Both the position numbers and the translations under genes were made by a program. Below are positions 6,978 to 10,648 of a stretch of DNA of 10,648 nucleotides, one piece after another (position 1 is the stretch's first letter; the number at the start of each line of letters is the position of its first letter). Origin of the DNA: an uncultured Prevotella sp. (lineage in GTDB: Bacteria > Bacteroidota > Bacteroidia > Bacteroidales > Bacteroidaceae); the NCBI GenBank assembly GCA_937906495.1, contig CALCVT010000137.1, forward strand, positions 1 through 10,648. Direction: 5' to 3'. The notes under the pieces were generated by a model. It worked only from the letters and a program-made list of their open reading frames with translations, had not been told where the DNA came from and ran no database searches.

Positions 6978-7424
6978 TTAAACAATAATGCTGCATGCCT
7001 TTCCAATAACCATTTGTTCCCATTGATTGAGGGCTATGGTATTCAGCATAAGCATGATGATAATAGAGAGGGTGTAAACGGAACTTCGCTTTTCATGAAA
7101 GCAAATAGCTCCTAAAATGATGGATAATAAACATATGATGTTTACTATCATGTATGTCCATGTTCCGGTAAAGTCACTTATCATTACTGGAAGCATGGGT
7201 AGCATACGTCCTAACTTGATAGCGAAGACTGCTAAAGGTATCGGTAGCCTTTTAGTTTGAGATTTTTCAATTTTCCACAGCACATAGCATGTGAATGCAA
7301 AAAAGCAAATACTTTGACTCCAAACTGCAGCAGATAAACTAAAGGATCCGCCCCAACTTACTCCTACGAACAGTAGGATAGATATCACCATTATTACGAT
7401 GAATGAAATCAATTTTGTTCCCAT
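6978..7424 (-). CDS. Hypothetical integral membrane protein (148 aa)
   Basis: No family recognised. The 148 residues contain four or five hydrophobic segments, at about 5-22, 31-50, 64-81 (weak), 90-108 and 115-132. Short basic/polar loops separate them: KIEKSQTKR near 52-59 and HEKRSS near 110-115. There is no signal-peptide cleavage site and no recognisable catalytic motif. G+C is low (24/60 in 7021-7080 and 23/60 in 7141-7200, against 45/60 in a fructokinase stretch), and codons are A/T-ending, unlike the flanking genes; this suggests a different origin. It converges on the fructokinase across the 6787-6829 hairpin, and a second hydrophobic frame lies 26 bases upstream on the same strand. 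No TAnnTTTG box was found just upstream. That it is a real gene is inferred from its length in AT-rich DNA and the terminator behind it. Confidence 0.55.
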   Translation of the reverse strand: MGTKLISFIVIMVISILLFVGVSWGGSFSLSAAVWSQSICFFAFTCYVLWKIEKSQTKRLPIPLAVFAIKLGRMLPMLPVMISDFTGTWTYMIVNIICLLSIILGAICFHEKRSSVYTLSIIIMLMLNTIALNQWEQMVIGKACSIIV

Positions 7425-7450
7425 GTTCTTAAACTTTTAAAGATGATTAT

Positions 7451-7651
7451 TTATAGGGCTGAAATGGTGTGCTCTTTCTTATATAAAGAAAAAAGGATTG
7501 TGATTATGGCAATTAGAAGTAGCCAATTTAGGATGATATAAAGAAGTTGGTTGAGTTTATTTAGAAAGATATAGGAGTATATGGGTAAACCCAGGGATAA
7601 AAGTATGAGTAGATAAGTATATTTGCTGCATAGGGTAATGGGCAGAAATCC
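7451..7651 (-). pseudogene. Hydrophobic reading frame without a start codon, possible 5'-truncated membrane protein
   Basis: Translating the minus strand gives 66 uninterrupted codons ending in LYKKEHTISAL then TAA. Two hydrophobic helices are predicted: TYLLILLSLGLPIYSYIF, and LLYIILNWLLLIAIITILF before a basic K/H tail. No ATG, GTG or TTG occurs in frame; an in-frame stop (7652-7654) precedes it and coincides with the start of the M15 gene's promoter box. It resembles the C-terminal end of a small membrane protein whose front was lost. T-rich DNA readily encodes hydrophobic residues, so it may also be chance. Confidence 0.25.
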
Positions 7652-7652
7652 T

Positions 7653-7660
7653 TACTTTTG
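7653..7660 (+). promoter_or_regulatory. -7 box of the M15 peptidase promoter
   Basis: TACTTTTG matches TAnnTTTG. It would start transcription near 7667, about 20 nt before the ATG at 7686. A TTTG at 7622-7625 is 27 bases upstream, longer than the usual spacing. The box supports the ATG at 7686 over the in-frame TTG at 7623, which lies upstream of it. Confidence 0.58.
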
Positions 7661-7685
7661 CGGTCATGAAACAATACCTTTGTCC

Positions 7686-8327
7686 ATGAAACAAATTCTG
7701 ATACTGCTGCTCATAGGACTGCTGCCCTTCAAATACAGTATGGCTCGGTCTGCTGCCAACGATTTTACGGCCTGCGCTCTCCCCGATTCGGTATTTGCCT
7801 TGATGCAGGGCCGTTCGTACAAGGTTGGCTGCGGTGTGCCGCGGGCCACATTGCGTTATTTGCGCGTCAAGCACTACGATGCTGGGGGCCGCGAGCATGT
7901 GGGCGAACTGGTGTGCCACAAAGATTTGGCTGCCGACTTGCTGGCCATTTTCCGCGAGTTGCACCGTGCGCGTTACCCCATAGAGCGCATGCGCCTGATT
8001 GACTACTATGGAGCCGATGATGAGCGGTCGATGGCGGCCAATAATACCTCGGCTTTTAACTACCGCCGTGTGGCCGGAAGCAAGGCACTCTCCAAGCACA
8101 GCACCGGCCGGGCTATTGATATAAACCCGCTATACAACCCCTGCGTAAGTCGCGACGGGCGTAAGGTGCAGCCAGCCAAGGGCCGCCGCTATGCCAACCG
8201 CAGCCTGAAGAGTCCCTACCGCATTACGCGCGGCGACCTGTGCCACCGGCTGTTCAAGCAGCACGGATTTGTGTGGGGCGGCGACTGGCGCAGCCTCAAG
8301 GATTACCAACATTTCGAAAAACCCTGA
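7686..8327 (+). CDS. Secreted M15-family peptidoglycan peptidase (VanY/CwlK-like)
   Basis: 213 residues. MKQILILLLIGLLPFKYSMA is a signal peptide, so the protein is exported to the periplasm or anchored there. The mature part has the LAS-fold metallopeptidase layout. A family-typical stretch (ELVCHKDLAADLLAIFRELHRARYPI, ~74-99 in pieces) is followed by NNTSAFNYR (119-127). The zinc motif SKHSTGRAIDINP gives His138 and Asp145, and the C-terminal FVWGGDW and DYQHFE give the third ligand, His209. All three ligands are present, so it should be active. Relatives cleave D-Ala-D-Ala or L-Ala-D-Glu bonds in peptidoglycan; which bond is cut here cannot be told. The length suits a single catalytic domain without a cell-wall binding domain. 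The alpha/beta hydrolase gene starts 89 bases downstream with no promoter box of its own, so the two may be co-transcribed. Confidence 0.87.
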   Translation: MKQILILLLIGLLPFKYSMARSAANDFTACALPDSVFALMQGRSYKVGCGVPRATLRYLRVKHYDAGGREHVGELVCHKDLAADLLAIFRELHRARYPIERMRLIDYYGADDERSMAANNTSAFNYRRVAGSKALSKHSTGRAIDINPLYNPCVSRDGRKVQPAKGRRYANRSLKSPYRITRGDLCHRLFKQHGFVWGGDWRSLKDYQHFEKP

Positions 8328-8416
8328 GTGTACGGTCCTCTCCGTTATATGGTGCACCGTTAAGTCTTAAGACGGATGCCCCGGCGGGCCGTGTACACCC
8401 TAAACCCTTTGATAGG

Positions 8417-9376
8417 ATGACAAAACTTCAAAAACTAACGTTGGGCGCCCTGAGTATGGTGCTTTTGGCAGCCTTAGTTTTGGGCGGTGCCTCGTGGTAC
8501 TTGCTCGACTATTCGCTCAAACCCGGCGACCGGGGACGCAACGAGGCCCTGGCCTGGCACGAAATGGACAGTCTTTATCCCGGCCTCGTGGCCTGGCGCG
8601 ACTCGCTGCAGGCTGCGGGCAATTGGCACGACACCATCATCGTAGCCCCCGACGGCGCCCGGCTGCATGCTTACTATGCTGATGCACCGCGTGCTACCCG
8701 CCGCACGGCCGTGCTGGTGCACGGCTATACCGATTGTGCCGTGCGCATGATGCACCTGGGGCGCATGTATCAGCGCGACCTCAGGGCCAACATCCTCCTG
8801 CCCGACTTGCGCAATGCCGGACAGAGTGCGGGAAACCATTACCAGATGGGCTGGTTAGACCGTCTCGATGTGAAGGAATGGGTAAACCGGCTGCCCACCT
8901 TTTTTGGCGACTCGCTGCAGGCGGTGGTGCACGGCGTGTCGATGGGAGCTGCCACCACTATGATGCTTGCAGGCGATACCGACGTGCCGCCTATGGTAAC
9001 AGCCTATGTCGAAGACTGTGGCTATACCTCGGTAACCGACCAGTTTACAAAGGAGCTGGGCGAGCAGTTCGGTCTGCCGGCCTGGCCGCTCATTCCTTTG
9101 GCCTCTACGCTGTGCAAGTGGCGATACGGCTGGAGTTTTGATGAGGCTTCGGCTTTGCAACAGGTGGCCCGCTGCACTCGTCCTATGCTCTTTATTCATG
9201 GTTCGGCCGACAAATTTGTGCCTACAGCCATGCTCCAGCCCCTTCATGCTGCCCATCGTGGCCCCAAAGCCGCCTGGCTGGTTCCGGAGGCCCCCCATGC
9301 CCGCAGCTATCAGCTTTATCCGGCCGAATACACCCGCCGCGTGCATCGGTTTGTGCAGCGCTATGCCGGATGGTAA
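8417..9376 (+). CDS. Membrane-anchored alpha/beta hydrolase (serine hydrolase)
   Basis: 319 residues. An N-terminal hydrophobic helix (about 8-30, LTLGALSMVLLAALVLGGASWYLL in pieces) has no clear cleavage site, so the enzyme is probably anchored in the inner membrane facing the periplasm. The alpha/beta hydrolase fold follows: VLVHGYTD (99-106, oxyanion region), LPDLRNAGQS (128-137), and the nucleophile elbow GVSMGAAT with Ser175. The acid is Asp265 in FIHGSADKFVP and the base His294 in APHARSY, so the triad is complete. It resembles the uncharacterised Bacteroidales hydrolases related to prolyl-oligopeptidase and acyl-esterase folds; the substrate is unknown. The ATG at 8417 is chosen because it starts directly at the membrane helix; the open frame extends upstream to 8240 but there overlaps the M15 gene. 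A terminator follows at 9435. Confidence 0.85.
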   Translation: MTKLQKLTLGALSMVLLAALVLGGASWYLLDYSLKPGDRGRNEALAWHEMDSLYPGLVAWRDSLQAAGNWHDTIIVAPDGARLHAYYADAPRATRRTAVLVHGYTDCAVRMMHLGRMYQRDLRANILLPDLRNAGQSAGNHYQMGWLDRLDVKEWVNRLPTFFGDSLQAVVHGVSMGAATTMMLAGDTDVPPMVTAYVEDCGYTSVTDQFTKELGEQFGLPAWPLIPLASTLCKWRYGWSFDEASALQQVARCTRPMLFIHGSADKFVPTAMLQPLHAAHRGPKAAWLVPEAPHARSYQLYPAEYTRRVHRFVQRYAGW

Positions 9377-9434
9377 GTTTGGGGAGGAAGCTTGGCACAA
9401 CATCCTTGCTAAGACTGAGTAATGATGTTTTTAC

Positions 9435-9467
9435 AGGCTTTACATAAGCCTCGTTTTCTTTCGTTTT
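9435..9467 (+). terminator. Rho-independent terminator of the alpha/beta hydrolase
   Basis: AGGCTT (9435-9440), a 5-base loop and AAGCCT (9446-9451) form a 6-bp stem, followed by a T-rich tail (CGTTTTCTTTCGTTTT). It lies 58 bases after the hydrolase stop codon. Confidence 0.6.
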
Positions 9468-9645
9468 ACGAGTTGTTTTGAAGATTCTCCTATTCCTGTT
9501 GAGTAGCAATCTTGCTTGCATAAAATATGGTAGAACACTCAAAATGACATCATTCTTATAATTCAGACAAAAAAAGTGGACGACCGCTAAAGGGGGGGGT
9601 AAGTGTTTGCTGACAGTTTTTTTATTTTAGAAAAACAAAGAGGAC
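9468..9645. other. AT-rich noncoding stretch with an 8-G homopolymer
   Basis: Together with its flanks this is part of a 512-base gene-free interval (9377-9888). I see no plausible small gene here: frames are short and lack starts. It has an A7 run near 9570-9576 and a G8 run at 9592-9599, the longest G run in the window. No TAnnTTTG box faces either way. Confidence 0.5.
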
Positions 9646-9687
9646 CCGTCAGGGCTGACACATTTCACGGGGTGTCAGTCCTGACGG
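9646..9687. repeat. Large 16-bp inverted repeat (hairpin)
   Basis: CCGTCAGGGCTGACAC (9646-9661) pairs with GTGTCAGTCCTGACGG (9672-9687) around a 10-base loop. The only departure from perfect complementarity is a G-T position that still pairs in RNA read from the plus strand. No T-run flanks it on the plus strand, and on the minus strand the following bases read TCCTCTTTG. It lies too far (270 bases) from the hydrolase to be its main terminator, which is at 9435. A palindromic extragenic repeat, a backup terminator or a structured RNA are all possible. Confidence 0.6.
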
Positions 9688-9736
9688 CAGGTAGTTTGAA
9701 AAGTTTGAAATAGATAGAAACCATTCAGTCCATAAA

Positions 9737-9769
9737 AATTGCCGGACACATTCAGCGTGTCCGGCAATT
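9737..9769. terminator. Hairpin terminator downstream of the response regulator
   Basis: AATTGCCGGACAC (9737-9749) and GTGTCCGGCAATT (9757-9769) form a perfect 13-bp stem with a 7-base loop. On the minus strand it is followed by TTTTTATGG, a U-tract, which fits termination of the response regulator transcript about 120 bases after its stop. On the plus strand GGTTATTTTTG follows, so it could stop transcription from either side. Confidence 0.7.
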
Positions 9770-9888
9770 GGTTATTTTTGCCGAAACGGGCCTTTTAAAA
9801 ATAAGTAAGTTCTGTCAGAGATGTGGGCAAAGGGTCCCGTAGCGTCAAGAAATAGGACTGTTGGTAGCGTGCAGGCCGATGTTGACCT

Positions 9889-10527
9889 TTACTCGTGTCC
9901 CTGCGTCAGGTTAAAGCCGTAGGCATAGGCCTTGTTTATGAGATCGGCCACGTTGGCTGCATTGAGTTTGTTCATGATGTGGCGCCGATGGCTTTCGATG
10001 GTATTGGGCGATCGGAACAGCATTTCGGCCATTTCGCGGGTACTGTATCCCTCGGTGATGAGGCGGAGCACACGCATCTCCGTTTTGCTAAGTTCGGGCG
10101 AAGTGTTGCGGTTTTCTATGCGCTTACGCATAATTTGGTAGTGATTGCAAAACCAGTCTTTGCCGTTGAGTAGCGCAAGGATAGCCTCTTTGTAGCTATC
10201 CATCGATTCGCTTTTAAGTATCATGCCGTTCACCCCGGTACGTATAATGTCGGCCGTAACCCAAATTTCGTCGTGCATGGTGCTGACAAGCATTTTGGTG
10301 AGCGGTGACCGTTTGCGTATCCCTTCAATTAATTCCAGTCCCGACCCGTCGGGTAGTTCAACGTCTACAATGCAAAGGTCAAAACTGATGCTTTCGGTGA
10401 GCCGCGTGGCTTCGACACAGGTTGTACACACTTTGGTGCAGTTAACTTGTGGGATGGAGTCGACTATCAGTTTGATAGCTCCTCCGATAATTTGGTGGTC
10501 GTCAACAAAGAGTACACTTTGGGGCAT
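9889..10527 (-). CDS. Two-component response regulator, NarL/FixJ (LuxR-type HTH) family
   Basis: 212 residues, cytoplasmic DNA-binding regulator. The receiver domain (about 4-120) has the acidic pair Asp9-Asp10 (FVDDH) and the phosphoacceptor Asp55 (CIVDVELPDGSG). The switch Ser82-Thr83 (LVSTMHDE) and conserved Lys105 (ILKSES) are also present, so it should be phosphorylatable. The GerE/LuxR helix-turn-helix spans about 145-190: LSKTEMRVLRLITEGYSTREMAEMLF, then SPNTIESHRRHIMNKLN with the recognition helix. Length is standard for the family. The ATG at 10527 gives a receiver that begins just before the first beta strand. No sensor kinase lies beside it in the window, so it appears orphan here, and its targets cannot be read from context. 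A promoter box precedes it and a strong terminator follows. Confidence 0.92.
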   Translation of the reverse strand: MPQSVLFVDDHQIIGGAIKLIVDSIPQVNCTKVCTTCVEATRLTESISFDLCIVDVELPDGSGLELIEGIRKRSPLTKMLVSTMHDEIWVTADIIRTGVNGMILKSESMDSYKEAILALLNGKDWFCNHYQIMRKRIENRNTSPELSKTEMRVLRLITEGYSTREMAEMLFRSPNTIESHRRHIMNKLNAANVADLINKAYAYGFNLTQGHE

Positions 10528-10575
10528 AATATGGGGCAGTACTATCGGATGGTTGAAGAATAAGGTATTTTAGTG

Positions 10576-10583
10576 CAAAGATA
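10576..10583 (-). promoter_or_regulatory. -7 box of the response regulator promoter
   Basis: The minus strand reads TATCTTTG, matching TAnnTTTG, about 48 nt before the start codon. This places the transcription start near 10569 and leaves a ~41-nt leader. The surroundings are AT-rich. A -33 TTTG is not clear. Confidence 0.6.
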
Positions 10584-10601
10584 TAATTATTTTACTAAAG
10601 T

Positions 10602-10629
10602 TTCCCACCCCCAATAAAGAGGGTGGGAA
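10602..10629. terminator. Hairpin at the right edge, probable terminator of a neighbour outside the window
   Basis: TTCCCACCC (10602-10610) and GGGTGGGAA (10621-10629) form a perfect 9-bp GC-rich stem with a 10-base loop. On the minus strand it is followed by ACTTTAGTAAAAT. It lies upstream of the response regulator promoter, so it would end transcription of a gene lying to the right. The tail is only moderately U-rich, so the call is tentative. Confidence 0.4.
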
Positions 10630-10648
10630 GTAACAGTAATTCAAATTT

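Noticed and set aside
1..10648. CRISPR arrays, insertion sequences, phage genes and defence genes
   Set aside because: No regularly spaced repeats, transposase or integrase motifs, or terminal inverted repeats with target duplications were seen.

Overview
The window looks like chromosome of a Bacteroidales bacterium (Bacteroides/Prevotella/Muribaculaceae-like). Several start sites carry the Bacteroidetes sigma-ABfr -7 box TAnnTTTG, Shine-Dalgarno sequences are weak or absent, the topoisomerase IV A subunit has the Bacteroidetes-type active-site region, and a GH32-type gene, a FucP-like permease and a fructokinase sit together as in Bacteroides fructan loci. Coding GC is high in most genes (45/60 G+C in 6181-6240), with one clear AT-rich exception.

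Layout: (1) 1-73, 5' part of a tRNA-Leu(UAG) gene on the minus strand with its promoter box. (2) 247-3012, minus, parC-type topoisomerase IV subunit A. (3) 3013-3658, a 646-base divergent intergenic region holding candidate promoters and a perfect 9-bp inverted repeat. (4) 3659-6747, plus, a small fructose/fructan module: a secreted protein that keeps only the C-terminal beta-sandwich of a GH32 fructanase, an MFS sugar permease, and a PfkB fructokinase with its own promoter box. Fructose released outside the cell would be imported by the permease and phosphorylated by the kinase, but no intact GH32 catalytic domain, SusC/SusD pair or regulator lies in the window. (5) 6787-6829, a strong hairpin between convergent genes. 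(6) about 6838-7650, an AT-rich accessory-looking stretch with a 148-residue membrane protein of unknown function and a hydrophobic, startless reading frame, both on the minus strand. (7) 7686-9376, plus, a secreted M15 peptidoglycan peptidase followed by a membrane-anchored alpha/beta hydrolase. (8) 9377-9888, noncoding, with a terminator, an 8-G run and two large hairpins. (9) 9889-10527, minus, an orphan NarL/LuxR-type response regulator with its promoter box.

I did not find a clearly new multi-gene system. The best candidates for a second look are the catalytic-domain-less GH32 protein in an otherwise recognisable fructose locus, the AT-rich membrane-protein island, and the unexplained structured elements in the intergenic regions.
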